Below are positions 14,801-23,262 of a stretch of 43,012 bases of DNA, piece by piece. The stretch covers positions 1 to 43,012 of the forward strand of contig JAJVHU010000056.1 of NCBI GenBank assembly GCA_022072505.1, given 5' to 3'. The position numbers were made by a program, and so were the translations under genes. The DNA comes from Phycisphaerae bacterium. Its GTDB lineage: Bacteria; Planctomycetota; Phycisphaerae; UBA1845. The stretch's first letter is position 1. Each line of letters starts with the position of its first letter. The notes beneath the pieces were generated by a model that had not been told where the DNA came from, ran no database searches, and saw only the letters and a list, made by a program, of their open reading frames with translations.

Positions 14801-15324
14801 GCCCCCAGACGGAAAGTGCCGTCACGCTCGACGTGATCACAAAGCAACTGCGTGCGGAAGAGAGCCGGCTGGCGTCGGAGCAGGTCGAACTTCAATCGCG
14901 CTCTCGCGATCTTGCGCGTGAGCTCCGTCGTGTGCGATCCGCATTGGCGGCACTGGGAGTGAAGGTTGAGGCCCGGCGTTCGAACGCCGCTTCGCGCAAC
15001 CGCGCCATGAGCACGGCGGATGTTGTCGAGGGCATCCTGGCTTCCCTGGAAACTCGCGCGGAGATTCCGGTGGCCCAACTGCGGGCGCTCGTCCAGGAGC
15101 GCGCCAAATTGGCGGGGCGTACCCTCATCGGATTCCACCTGCGGTTTGCGAGCGCCATCCGCGATCAACGATTCGAGATACGCGACGGCATGTGCCGCCG
15201 CACCACGGCCACGAACCTATTCGGGTCTACGTCGCCGGTGATCACACGCGATGATGAGCCGTCCATAACGGTGTCATCAAGTGTTGAGTCCAGTTCCCAA
15301 GGTTCGAAGGGAGTTTCGTCATGA
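14797..15324 (+). CDS. Coiled-coil protein with a helical C-terminal domain
   Basis: The 175-residue product begins with a long charged helix (about 12-60; LRAEESRLASEQVELQSRSR and on, a typical coiled coil). A basic linker follows, then a compact domain (about 70-135) with S-T-A-D-V-V-E-G-I-L-A-S and a wing-like basic strand, and a serine-rich tail. Its ATG overlaps the previous stop in ATGA fashion and its own end overlaps the next gene, so it is translationally coupled on both sides. A DNA-binding accessory protein is plausible but not shown. Confidence 0.55.
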   Translation: MSPQTESAVTLDVITKQLRAEESRLASEQVELQSRSRDLARELRRVRSALAALGVKVEARRSNAASRNRAMSTADVVEGILASLETRAEIPVAQLRALVQERAKLAGRTLIGFHLRFASAIRDQRFEIRDGMCRRTTATNLFGSTSPVITRDDEPSITVSSSVESSSQGSKGVSS

Positions 15325-15629
15325 ATGAATCGACCAAACAGATCCGGAATCAGCCTGTGCATGAATTCCGAATCGGTGCAATCAAGGCCGTAGTGTGGGC
15401 CAACAGTACCACTAACGGCATCGTTCACAATGTGGTCCCCGTGCGCCTTTACTGGGACGACAAGGGCGAGTGGCAGGAAACGCATTCGCTGGGCCGAGAC
15501 GACCTGCTCGTCGCGGCAAAGGTCCTGGATACCGTGCATACGTGGATCGTGGAAACGGAGCAAAGGACGTCTCGTCGGTCGTCCCAGGCTGCAAGCTGTA
15601 CAAGCGACGCACTTGGATACCGAGCCTGA
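15321..15629 (+). CDS. Conserved hypothetical protein of mobile elements
   Basis: The 102-residue protein contains VHEFRIGAIKAVVWANST, a V-R-L-Y-W-D-D-K-G-E-W block, and SLGRDDLLVAAKVLDTVHTWI. I recognise this pattern as a small beta-rich family seen repeatedly near replication and transfer genes on bacterial mobile elements, with no assigned function. The ATG overlaps the upstream stop (ATGA). The C-terminal 20 residues are polar and probably disordered. Confidence 0.65.
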   Translation: MNESTKQIRNQPVHEFRIGAIKAVVWANSTTNGIVHNVVPVRLYWDDKGEWQETHSLGRDDLLVAAKVLDTVHTWIVETEQRTSRRSSQAASCTSDALGYRA

Positions 15630-15644
15630 TCCTGTGATGCATCA

Positions 15645-16238
15645 ATGAACACGAAATGGTTCTATTCTGCGTGCGAGCAGTGCACGGCGAAGTGGTTCTC
15701 CAGGACTCCCGAATCCCGCTGTCCGCGCTGCGGTGGTTGGCGCCTCCTACACATGCTTGAGAACCCGCCGTGGTTGCCCGATCGGGTACTAAGGGAGGAC
15801 ACCGAGGAGCGCCCTGTCTATGTTGACGCTGTTGCCGATTCATGTAGTGAGCCTTCTCTCATGATTGCGTTGGGCTGTGAAGCACTGATCGCGGTTTCCG
15901 AATTGCCGGCCCTTCTGCCACGGCGTCAGAACGGCAAGCGCATACACCTGTCGGCCTGCTACCGCTGGATCTCGCGCGGAATTGGCCCAGACAAGCGCAA
16001 GCTTGAAGCGATTCGCATCGGTCGAACCATGTACACGAGTTGGGAGGCGCTTGCTCGTTTTGCCCAGGCGCTTGGGCCAGCGGCGCCGATGGACGTAGCG
16101 GCAAACATCATTTCGCCAGCCGTATTGGCGCGGCGCAAGCGGGACGCCGCGCAACAAGTCGCGGTTGAACTGGGCCTGGGCCGTACTCCCAGCAGGGTCA
16201 CTGTGAAAGGAGCAAGCGATGGGACAAACAAAGATTGA
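15645..16238 (+). CDS. Zinc-ribbon and DUF1580 protein
   Basis: The 197-residue protein has an N-terminal zinc ribbon: C-E-Q-C (10-13) and C-P-R-C (26-29). A DUF1580-like helix-turn-helix region lies at about 103-140, where HLSACYRWISRGI is followed by LEAIRIGRTMYTSWEALARF. DUF1580 is a planctomycete family related to excisionase/MerR-like DNA-binding folds, so it is a useful taxonomic marker here. The fusion to a zinc ribbon suggests a DNA-binding regulator or excision factor of the element. Its last 20 bases overlap the next gene. Confidence 0.7.
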   Translation: MNTKWFYSACEQCTAKWFSRTPESRCPRCGGWRLLHMLENPPWLPDRVLREDTEERPVYVDAVADSCSEPSLMIALGCEALIAVSELPALLPRRQNGKRIHLSACYRWISRGIGPDKRKLEAIRIGRTMYTSWEALARFAQALGPAAPMDVAANIISPAVLARRKRDAAQQVAVELGLGRTPSRVTVKGASDGTNKD

Positions 16239-17038
16239 ATGGACGGAGCTGACCTGGAACCCGGTCGTGGGGTGTACGAAAGTGAGCCCTGGTTGTGCGC
16301 ATTGCTATGCCGAGCGAATGGCCGCGCGCCTTCACGGAATGGCGCGCAAGCGCCCCGACAGAACAGATCGCGTCCGCAACTATTTGCCCGTGATCAATGA
16401 TCGTGGCCGCTGGAGCAACGTCGTTTTGCCCGTTGAAGAAGCGCTAGCGGACCCGGAGTCGTGGCGAGCACCACGGCTGGTGTTCGTGAACTCGATGAGC
16501 GATCTCTTCCACGAAGACGTCCCGCCAGATTTCATTGCCCGTGTTTTCCGCGTTATGAATGAACATCCGCAACATCGCTTTCAAGTTCTGACGAAGCGTG
16601 CCGATAAACTGGCTGAACTCGCCCGCGATCTCACGTGGACGGCCAACATCTGGATGGGTGTCAGCGTCGAAACCGCCGAATATATATCACGGATTGACCT
16701 GTTGCGCTCGACTCCCGCCCGAGTGCGTTTCTTATCGCTGGAGCCGCTACTTGGTCCGCTGCCCTGCCTCAATCTCGACGGTATCCACTGGGCAATCGTT
16801 GGCGGTGAATCTGGGCCCTGGGGCGCGGTCAACTGCGGCGAACTGGGTATGTGATCTACGCGACCAGTGTCTGCACGCCGGCATGCCCTTCTTCTTCAAA
16901 CAATGGGGAAACCTTGGCTCGAACCCCGACCCGTGCGACCCGACTGCTCGGGAAAATGGCGGTACGGCCAAAGGTGGCCGGCTTCTTGATGGTCGGACAT
17001 GGGACGAGATGCCACCAGAGTGCGGTACTGGTGGATAG
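16219..17038 (+). pseudogene. Phage Gp37/Gp68-like (DUF5131) gene, frameshifted
   Basis: The first 200 codons match the Gp37/Gp68 family: TKIEWTELTWNPVVGCTKVS followed by P-G-C-A-H-C-Y-A-E, giving the clustered cysteines seen in radical-SAM-like enzymes. A block with FVNSMSDLFHEDVP and a W-A-I-V-G-G-E-S-G-P strand follow. The frame then goes wrong and stops at 16854. The expected continuation G-A-R ... WVCDLRDQCLHAGMPFFFKQ ... LLDGRTWDEMP is present in the next frame to 17038. Removing one base near 16819 (GGGCCCTGGGGCG) restores one frame. This is a recent single-base mutation or a sequencing error. The family's function is unknown. Confidence 0.8.
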
Positions 17039-17056
17039 CACGCGTTTTCCCGCGTG
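17039..17056. terminator. Hairpin after the Gp37/Gp68-like gene
   Basis: CACGCG and CGCGTG (6 bp) flank a T-rich 6-base loop immediately after the plus-strand stop codon, in the space where plus- and minus-strand units converge. Confidence 0.35.
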
Positions 17057-17152
17057 TATCGCATGCTCCGTTCGCCCCTGCCGTATACGGCCGTCCTCGT
17101 CGCGGCTCGCCCCGCGGAGGCCGCCAGGCCCTTGGCCGCGATGAGGGCGTAC

Positions 17153-17174
17153 GTAGGCAGGGCGGGCTGCCTAC
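17153..17174 (-). terminator. Hairpin at the 3' end of the partition operon
   Basis: GTAGGCAG (17153-17160) and CTGCCTAC (17167-17174) form a perfect 8-bp stem over a 6-base loop. It overlaps the stop codon of the minus-strand gene downstream of parA. There is no T-tract. Confidence 0.4.
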
Positions 17175-17674
17175 CTGCCGGTTCGGTCCCGACTCCGAGC
17201 GGTCTCGTCAGCGGAGGGCTCGTACGAGTCGGTTGCTCGCATACCGGCCACGAACGCAGCCGCGAGGCGACGCTCGAAACTCTCACGTAGGGCCTCAGTG
17301 CCAGGTCCATTGCCCGGCAAGCGCAGGTGTCCGAGCCGTCGTGCCTCACGCTCCAATGTCGGCAGCGCGTGACCAGCAGCGAGGATCAGTGCTCGAAGCA
17401 TGTAGCTGGCGCTCAAGCGAGTCTGAGTAGAGCGTCGGAAGATATCGAGTAATCGCGAGAAGGCGTCATCGGCTTCGGGCGATAGGATGAACTCGCGCTT
17501 GATTTGGCGCGCGGGTGTAGGTGTGCCGGACGGCTCGGGATGGTCTCGCTCCTGCCTATCCGCATCCAACTGTCCCATCGACTCCATTGGTTGAAGAGCG
17601 CGGGTTGCCGCCGACTTATCGAGGAGCCGCGCCACGGAACTGGACGGTATGCTCTCACGAAGTGCTTTCGCCAT
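17171..17674 (-). CDS. Putative ParA partner (ribbon-helix-helix-like DNA-binding protein)
   Basis: The product (167 residues from ATG 17674) starts inside the last codons of parA (20-base overlap), the usual place of a partition-site-binding partner. A disordered N-terminus precedes a compact region at about 60-105: REFILSPEADDAFSRLLDIF, then a T-R-L-S-A-S-Y-M-L-R-A-L-I-L-A helix. One beta strand followed by two helices fits a ribbon-helix-helix fold, as in ParG-type proteins. The C-terminal part is helical and charged. No ParB nuclease/CTPase motifs are present. Assignment rests mainly on position and predicted fold. Confidence 0.55.
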   Translation of the reverse strand: MAKALRESIPSSSVARLLDKSAATRALQPMESMGQLDADRQERDHPEPSGTPTPARQIKREFILSPEADDAFSRLLDIFRRSTQTRLSASYMLRALILAAGHALPTLEREARRLGHLRLPGNGPGTEALRESFERRLAAAFVAGMRATDSYEPSADETARSRDRTGR

Positions 17675-18593
17675 GGATGCTTTCCGATGTGAGCGAATCA
17701 ATAGCCACTGTCACGGTGTCAGTGATCTCGGGTGGATGCGGAATTCGGGAGCCGGCTTGCTCGAACGGCTGAAGCGTGCCAGAGAGAAATGCTTGCCGGT
17801 TCAGGACGCGGTGCTCCACTTCCGCAGCCAAGCGAAGATACTGCTGGGCGGCCGCGATCTTCGGGTAGCCGGGAACCTGGAAGAGGGTCCGCCCCTTGCC
17901 GGACAGCTCGGGCAAGATCACGGCTTGCGATATCACCGTACCGAAGCTGCGTCGGGGAAGCGCCTCCGTGACGACGATCTCGAGTTGTGCGCGCAGGCGC
18001 TTCGCACGGCCATCGACGTTGCTGAACACGACACCGAGCACTTCGAGCTTTGGGTTGCGATGACGGCGCACATCGGCAATGTCCGCAAGCGCTTCCGTCA
18101 AGCCGCCGAGCGAGAGCGGATGAGGAAAGGCCGAGAGCAGGAACCAATCGGCCGTCGAGTACGCAGCGACCGTGGTGATGTCCGCGGCTGCAGGCGCCGT
18201 ATCGAGCAGAATGAAGTCATAGCGCGACCGCGCATCCGCCATGAGTCGATCGAGAATGCGCGTCCGGTCCACGTACTTGGAGAGGACCGTGTCCAGCTCA
18301 GATAACTGCGGGCGAGCGGCAACAAGGTCTACGCCCTTCGGCATGCGGTCGGTCAAAGCGATCACGTCGAGCCGTTCGTCCGTGGTCAGCAGCTCCAGCG
18401 TACCCGCAAAACTGTTCACGGGGATGCCAAGGTGTTTAGTGGCTCCTGCCGCTGGGTCGAGATCGATGATGAGGCACTTGTAGCCGCCCAGGCCCAGTGC
18501 TGCGGCTAGGTTGACCGTTACGGTCGTCTTGCCGACCCCGCCCTTCTGATTACCAACCGCAATGAGAATTCCCAATCTTGGTGCTCGTTCCAT
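17655..18593 (-). CDS. parA: ParA-family partition ATPase
   Basis: The 312-residue protein is a deviant-Walker ATPase of the ParA/MinD/Soj group. The P-loop KGGVGKTT (17-24) has the signature lysine, Walker A' is IIDLDPAAG, and Walker B-like ILLDTAPAAADI follows in the expected order. It uses ATP-dependent DNA binding to separate copies of a replicon, so its presence argues that the element replicates, or once did, as a plasmid. ATG 18593 is chosen because GGAGGG lies just upstream; a longer open frame to 18755 has no domain content. It is followed by an overlapping small partner and preceded by repeated TGCGGGCG boxes that may be its centromere. Confidence 0.9.
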   Translation of the reverse strand: MERAPRLGILIAVGNQKGGVGKTTVTVNLAAALGLGGYKCLIIDLDPAAGATKHLGIPVNSFAGTLELLTTDERLDVIALTDRMPKGVDLVAARPQLSELDTVLSKYVDRTRILDRLMADARSRYDFILLDTAPAAADITTVAAYSTADWFLLSAFPHPLSLGGLTEALADIADVRRHRNPKLEVLGVVFSNVDGRAKRLRAQLEIVVTEALPRRSFGTVISQAVILPELSGKGRTLFQVPGYPKIAAAQQYLRLAAEVEHRVLNRQAFLSGTLQPFEQAGSRIPHPPEITDTVTVAIDSLTSESIHGESTS

Positions 18594-18651
18594 GTCCCTC
18601 CGTGAGACAGTCAAATGAAGTTTGTGCATCATGGCGTGCCGGTATACTCGC

Positions 18652-18910
18652 CTGCGGGCGCGCGGGCCATCAGGCGCGCCTGTCCTGCTCATGGACCTAC
18701 CACACGCGATCGGAACTGCACAAGCACAGATCCACAGTGGATTATGCGAGCGCATTCAGGCCTGCGGGCATGCAGGGATGCGGGCGTGCCCGGTGGAAGC
18801 ACTGCGGCGCTTGCGGGCGTTCCCGCGTGCCTGGTCATGACCTAAGCGATTAAACCGATTGCGCGGGTGAATCAGCGCGCGATACGGTGGAGTCAAACGA
18901 TCTGCGGGCG
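18652..18910. repeat. Five TGCGGGC(G/A) boxes: candidate partition site or origin
   Basis: The 8-mer TGCGGGCG or TGCGGGCA occurs at 18653, 18763, 18779, 18812 and 18903, mostly followed by a G/C-rich echo (for example TGCGGGCGTGCCCGG). The cluster lies in the ~570-base gap between parA (minus) and the replication-like gene (plus). Repeats in this position are typical of ParA-partner binding sites or of iterons. A GTATAC just beside the first box could be the parA -10 element. No gene is visible in 18594-19160. Confidence 0.45.
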
Positions 18911-19160
18911 GTTACTGATGGAGACCGCACGTGATCCGAGAGATAGCCTTATGGGCTGAGTGCTTCGAGAGTTGAACCCGGGCTGCCGGTTGACCGAAGC
19001 CAAGCGCGGCAGCGCTAGGGGATGTCGCAAATCCAACCTAGCCTACCTGCATTGGGCGTGTCAATCGCTCGTTCGTCTCTGCCTGTCGTTCTCTGTCGCT
19101 CGCACGCAGTCTCCGGGAAATACGGAGGCCCGCGACTTCTCCGCTTAACGGATTCCAATC

Positions 19161-20900
19161 ATGTTGCAGAACACTAGCTCAGCTCCACTATCGCTGCGCG
19201 TGCGCGCCAAGAAGCCTACCGGAGGCTACTGCTTTGTCGCCGGCGTGGGCCTCCTGGCCGCCTGGTTTGCGTTCAGACGCGAGATCATCGAGCTGCTGGA
19301 CCTCCGGGTATGGCTGGCCTGTCACGAGCTTCTATCGCGGCGCTGCGTGGCTTCAAAGGGCGTGCGCCCGCGATACTGCCTCGAAGAGCTACAAGTCCTG
19401 GTGCGCAGCAAGTCGCAACCTGCCGTTCGCCGGTCATTGGCTCGCTTGGAACGAGCAGGCCTGATGACTTGGTCGGAGCTTGGACCGGAATTCAGCCGGG
19501 GAGAACTCGCTGCGCTTGAAGCGCACGATACAACGATTTACGAGCGGGTCCGGGGAGTTACGAACATAGAACGGCGTATCCCGTTTCCTCGGCGCCTGCT
19601 ACGCGAGCTGGCGCTGGCGCGACGCCCAGTGCTCTTGGCCACGGCTTTCGGGCACCTGGTGCGAGGGCTTTACTTTCGAGGCGGGCAGTGCGTCTCTGGC
19701 GGGCGCTGCAAAGCGTCCTGGATCGCCGACCTATTCGAGGTTGATTCGCGAAACGTCAAGGCAGCTCGGCGGGAACTTGAACGCAAGGGCTGGCTGAAGC
19801 GCTGTTCCGCCGGCCAGACGGCCCTGAATCGGTGGGGCTACACGTTCGTTGTGTGCCTTGGGCAGCCTTCGCATGAACGTGTGCGTCGATCGCCACCTCC
19901 GGCAGGTGCAGTTTGTCGCCAATCACCACCCCCAGAAAGAGACATGAAACTCCTGAGAGGATCTGAGAACCAGGAACCGGCTCGACGCCGGCCCGCTGGG
20001 TCTTCCACGTGGAACATTCGCGTTCACAAACCGTGTTTTACTCGCGTCTCAAGGCGCGACCTCGAAGATAGCAACCGCTTGAACGTGCTCTACGAACAAG
20101 CCGTCGTACATGGTTGTGTACGTCGTACTCGCGCGGACCTGTTGAACTTTTTCGCCGCAGCGGAGCACGCGCGTGTGGTCGGTACGAGGAACGCTTGCGG
20201 GCTCTTCGTGACGCTCGTTCGGAAGCGTCTGTGGAGTTTCATCTCCCTGCGCGATGAGGACGCCGCGCGACGACGGTTGGCTTTGCTGGAAGAGCAGGGC
20301 TTGTTGAGCAAGAGCGAAAACATTGGCGAGTCGCGTAGAAGCCCCTCGAAGCCCATCGCGGCCGACGTGACGGACAGGCTTGTCATCCGTGAACTGATTC
20401 GCAGGTCGCTGGCGTCGACAGAAAGGCCGCCCGTTCGCGGGTCGGATGAGCGCGATCCCCGTTCTGGCGGAGGACGCGGAGGCGGTGAAACGGAGCGGTT
20501 CAGCTCCCAGTGCCCGCAGGAAACGAACACCAGGAGCCGCTCGGCAGCCGATGCGCCGGTACCGCGTTGCGACAGCCTATCGCGAGGCGTGCCGCCTGTC
20601 GCCGGGCATGTCAGGCGGGCGTCGGACGCGACCGTTCCCGGGCAGCCGGGCTACGGCCGCGGCGGGCTTCGCCGCGGTTTGGAGACTTCGTCGCGGGCGA
20701 GCAAGCGACGGATTCCCGCGGCCGGGTCTACGTCACAGCCTTTGCACCACAAGCAGAACTCGGACACGTCCACGCGACGCTCAGCATTCTCGCACTTAAA
20801 AACCCACGATTGCGGCTTTCCAATGTTGGCCGCAAGCTCACGGGTCGTTAACCCCGCCTCCTCCCGCATCGCCCGAAGAAGTGGCGGCACTGGGCGATAG
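19161..20900 (+). CDS. Winged-helix replication-initiator-like protein
   Basis: The first ~400 of 579 codons look like a DNA-binding replication protein. One winged helix is at about 45-115 (L-R-V-W-L-A-C-H-E-L-L-S-R-R, then EELQVLVRSKSQPAVRRSLA and a wing). A second is near 185-225 (W-I-A-D-L-F-E-V-D-S-R-N-V-K-A-A-R-R-E-L). A third helical region follows at 300-375. The two-winged-helix layout beside parA and an integrase fits a plasmid-type initiator, though I cannot name a family. The last ~140 codons are low-complexity and lie opposite a convincing XRE gene, so the true end may be earlier. ATG 19161 has no clear Shine-Dalgarno. Confidence 0.5.
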   Translation: MLQNTSSAPLSLRVRAKKPTGGYCFVAGVGLLAAWFAFRREIIELLDLRVWLACHELLSRRCVASKGVRPRYCLEELQVLVRSKSQPAVRRSLARLERAGLMTWSELGPEFSRGELAALEAHDTTIYERVRGVTNIERRIPFPRRLLRELALARRPVLLATAFGHLVRGLYFRGGQCVSGGRCKASWIADLFEVDSRNVKAARRELERKGWLKRCSAGQTALNRWGYTFVVCLGQPSHERVRRSPPPAGAVCRQSPPPERDMKLLRGSENQEPARRRPAGSSTWNIRVHKPCFTRVSRRDLEDSNRLNVLYEQAVVHGCVRRTRADLLNFFAAAEHARVVGTRNACGLFVTLVRKRLWSFISLRDEDAARRRLALLEEQGLLSKSENIGESRRSPSKPIAADVTDRLVIRELIRRSLASTERPPVRGSDERDPRSGGGRGGGETERFSSQCPQETNTRSRSAADAPVPRCDSLSRGVPPVAGHVRRASDATVPGQPGYGRGGLRRGLETSSRASKRRIPAAGSTSQPLHHKQNSDTSTRRSAFSHLKTHDCGFPMLAASSRVVNPASSRIARRSGGTGR

Positions 20901-20929
20901 AGCGTGGAGTGCAAAGCTCGGGTCGGCAT
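20651..20929 (-). CDS. XRE-family helix-turn-helix protein, antisense to the initiator-like gene
   Basis: The 92-residue protein contains a good Cro/C1-type HTH (about 14-70): RPVPPLLRAMREEAGLTTRE, then LAANIGKPQSWVFKCENAER and a closing helix with VSEFCLWCKGCDVDP. The pattern matches short regulators that end soon after the HTH. It runs opposite to the 3' part of the replication-like gene, overlapping it fully. The domain quality on this strand is much better than on the other, so this gene is probably real. It may regulate replication, possibly by antisense transcription. ATG 20929 is used. Confidence 0.7.
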   Translation of the reverse strand: MPTRALHSTLYRPVPPLLRAMREEAGLTTRELAANIGKPQSWVFKCENAERRVDVSEFCLWCKGCDVDPAAGIRRLLARDEVSKPRRSPPRP

Positions 20930-21061
20930 GGCCGCCAAGTTCAAACGAGGACGGCCTTGAAACCATCATGGGTTCACGATACGCTGTGTATTCGGGCGGT
21001 TACGTAGTCGGCCTGCCCATGACGGAGACGGCGGTGCCGAGACCGGAGAGGAGCGGAACAG

Positions 21062-21715
21062 ATGCGATACGGTGGATGGACCAGTGTTGTTTGCGGACTC
21101 GTGATTACCAGCGTGGCGTTGCCGCGGCTTGAGGCGGCCGAGAGCGACTTCACGACCGGGCCTGACGGATGGTTCGGAGCCGACCTCGAAGCCTTCGTGG
21201 TGCCGATTCACGTTCTCGGTACATACAGCCTCGGTTGGTCTACTACAGGTGGAAACCCGGGCGGCTTTGTTAACTTCACGGACCCCGGACCGAATCAGGC
21301 GTTCTTTGCCGCACCGTCCGAATTCCTCGGCGACCAACTTGCCGCCTACGGCGAGGACCTTCTGTTTGACATAAAGGTCGTGCCGGATGGCGGACCGGCA
21401 GCTACCGCAGTGATTCTCGTGGGCAACGGCCTCTCTCTTTTTTACGACACTTCCTGCCCAACGACCTCTTGGAGCCAGTACGAAATCCCGCTAACACCCA
21501 GCGGCTGGCGCGTTAATACTTGGGCAGGAGGGAATGAGCCGACCCCGGAGGAAATGCAAGGTGTGCTCGGCTCACTGGATGCCCTTTACATCCGTGCCGA
21601 TTGGATTAACGGCACAGAAACGGGGAGTCTCGATAACGTTGTGCTGATACCGGAACCGGGCAGCCTCTTGCTGGTCCTTATAGGAGCGGCAGCTTCGGTT
21701 CGTCGCCGCCGGTAG
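21062..21715 (+). CDS. PEP-CTERM sorted surface protein with laminin-B-like domain
   Basis: The 217-residue protein has a signal peptide (1-26, ending LPRLEAAE). The single domain opens SDFTTGPDGWFGADLE and includes L-L-F-D-I-K-V, resembling laminin IV type A/laminin-B carbohydrate-binding-like modules. The C-terminal sorting tag is complete: the motif IPEPGSLLLVLIG, a hydrophobic helix and the basic tail R-R-R-R. Exosortases recognise such tails and cut them during export to the cell surface. A Shine-Dalgarno (GGAG) precedes ATG 21062. It sits between the replication genes and the integrase, so it is cargo of the element, unless the site is a reassembled junction. Confidence 0.85.
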   Translation: MRYGGWTSVVCGLVITSVALPRLEAAESDFTTGPDGWFGADLEAFVVPIHVLGTYSLGWSTTGGNPGGFVNFTDPGPNQAFFAAPSEFLGDQLAAYGEDLLFDIKVVPDGGPAATAVILVGNGLSLFYDTSCPTTSWSQYEIPLTPSGWRVNTWAGGNEPTPEEMQGVLGSLDALYIRADWINGTETGSLDNVVLIPEPGSLLLVLIGAAASVRRRR

Positions 21716-21821
21716 AGGCTCGCTCCGTGCGGCATGGGTCCATGGCAAAAAGCGTTGAGGCGCCCAGAAGTTGGCTGACAGTCAATAACTCGATGCTGAT
21801 GGGGGCAAGCCCTCAAGCGGG

Positions 21822-23075
21822 TCACCCGACCTGTTCCATGACGCTCGCCGCCTTGGCGAAGTCGAGCTCCGCGTAAATCTCGGTTACGTCCGCGGAGCTG
21901 TGCCCCAGCACCACCCGGGCGGCTTCCAAACCGAAGTCCCTTCGGAGCCGCGTGGCGGCGTTATGCCGCAGCTGGTTAGGCGACCAGCGATGATCCCGGC
22001 GCCATTGTCGGCGCTCTTCTTCGTTCAGGTCATCGGGCGGGGGAAAGGCGCGGTCGCATGCCCGGTAGATCGCCCAAGCGTAGCTCCGCCGATCATATGC
22101 ATCGCCCGGCTTCCACTCGGGCCGCGCCTTGCGGGTACGCGAAGCCTGGCTGGGCGTCATCGGTGTTCGACGCTCAGCACGCCTATTGCGCCAAAGCGCT
22201 TCCATCGCAAACGCAGGACTGAACACGAACGCCTCTCTGTCTGCCCTGAGAAACGGCTGTAGCGCCTGCTGCGCCTTCGGACCGAGATAGATGACGCGAT
22301 TGCGGCCGTGGTGCTCGGTCTTGTGGGTCGCAGGACGATACGCCCACAGCTTGGCGGACGTATCGACGTCGCAAGTGCGGATGGACATGACCTCGCCTGG
22401 CCGCATTCCGGTAAGGAGCTGGAGCCGAATCATCGCCGCGATCGGTGGCGGAACAAGGTTGAGGACTGGCTCGATGAGGCGTTCGGGGACAGGCGTGACA
22501 GGCGAGGATTCTCGCACGTTACAGCGGCCGCGCTTCAACGGACTGACAGAGAGCAGCCCGTGCAGAGTGCTGGGCGGCGCCAGCTCGTTTTCGACCGCCC
22601 ACCGGAAGACCCGACGGATGCGATGGACCTGCGCGTTGATGTGGTTGCGGCACCAGCCCGCTTCGATCATCGCCTGTCGGACGACCTTGAGGGCCGTGGG
22701 TCCAAACTGGTCCACGGAAAGGCGGCCGTATGAAGTCGTGAGCGGGCGCAGGGCCTCACGAATGTTCTGCACCTCGCCGGTCGGCTCACCGTTCTTGACG
22801 TAGTATGCCTTCGCATGCTCCATGTAGGCGAGGATTAGCTCGTCGATCGAGAGCGTGTGGCCGTTATTACTGGCCGAACCAGTTGGCTGGACGAGCGACG
22901 CGTAGTGCCCGCCCCGCGAAATCCACTCGGCGATGACTCGCTGGTACTCGGCGTGGCTTGCCGGCGTTCCATGCGTGCCGAGGTAGATGTCGCGGCCGTT
23001 GAGCCGCACGACGGCGCGGCCGGTGGGCTTGTGCAGACGATACGAGGGGATGCGGAGCGGCTTCGAACCTGCCAT
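21822..23075 (-). CDS. Tyrosine recombinase (integrase)
   Basis: The 417-residue enzyme has an N-terminal DNA-binding part (the R-L-N-G-R-D-I-Y-L-G-T-H-G strand near 25-36 is typical of element integrases), a SAM-like core-binding domain (75-165) and the catalytic domain. Catalytic residues visible are R225 in LTGMRPGE, K252 in HKTEHHG, R370 in PNQLRHNAATR, H392 in LGHSS and nucleophile Y401 in EIYAEL. The first His of the H-x-x-R motif is Asn here, a change seen in related integrases. It lies 116 bases from the tRNA-Gly 3' end, which is the likely attachment site. GGAG precedes ATG 23075. Confidence 0.95.
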   Translation of the reverse strand: MAGSKPLRIPSYRLHKPTGRAVVRLNGRDIYLGTHGTPASHAEYQRVIAEWISRGGHYASLVQPTGSASNNGHTLSIDELILAYMEHAKAYYVKNGEPTGEVQNIREALRPLTTSYGRLSVDQFGPTALKVVRQAMIEAGWCRNHINAQVHRIRRVFRWAVENELAPPSTLHGLLSVSPLKRGRCNVRESSPVTPVPERLIEPVLNLVPPPIAAMIRLQLLTGMRPGEVMSIRTCDVDTSAKLWAYRPATHKTEHHGRNRVIYLGPKAQQALQPFLRADREAFVFSPAFAMEALWRNRRAERRTPMTPSQASRTRKARPEWKPGDAYDRRSYAWAIYRACDRAFPPPDDLNEEERRQWRRDHRWSPNQLRHNAATRLRRDFGLEAARVVLGHSSADVTEIYAELDFAKAASVMEQVG

Positions 23076-23190
23076 GGCTGGGCTCCGAGGCAGGCGAAGG
23101 TGGTATATACCACTTTCGCCAGTCTTCCGAGCCTCACTGCCGCACGCGGGCAGGTTCGCTAAGTCACGATAGGCCTGTCACTTACAGTAT

Positions 23191-23262
<72 letters not shown>

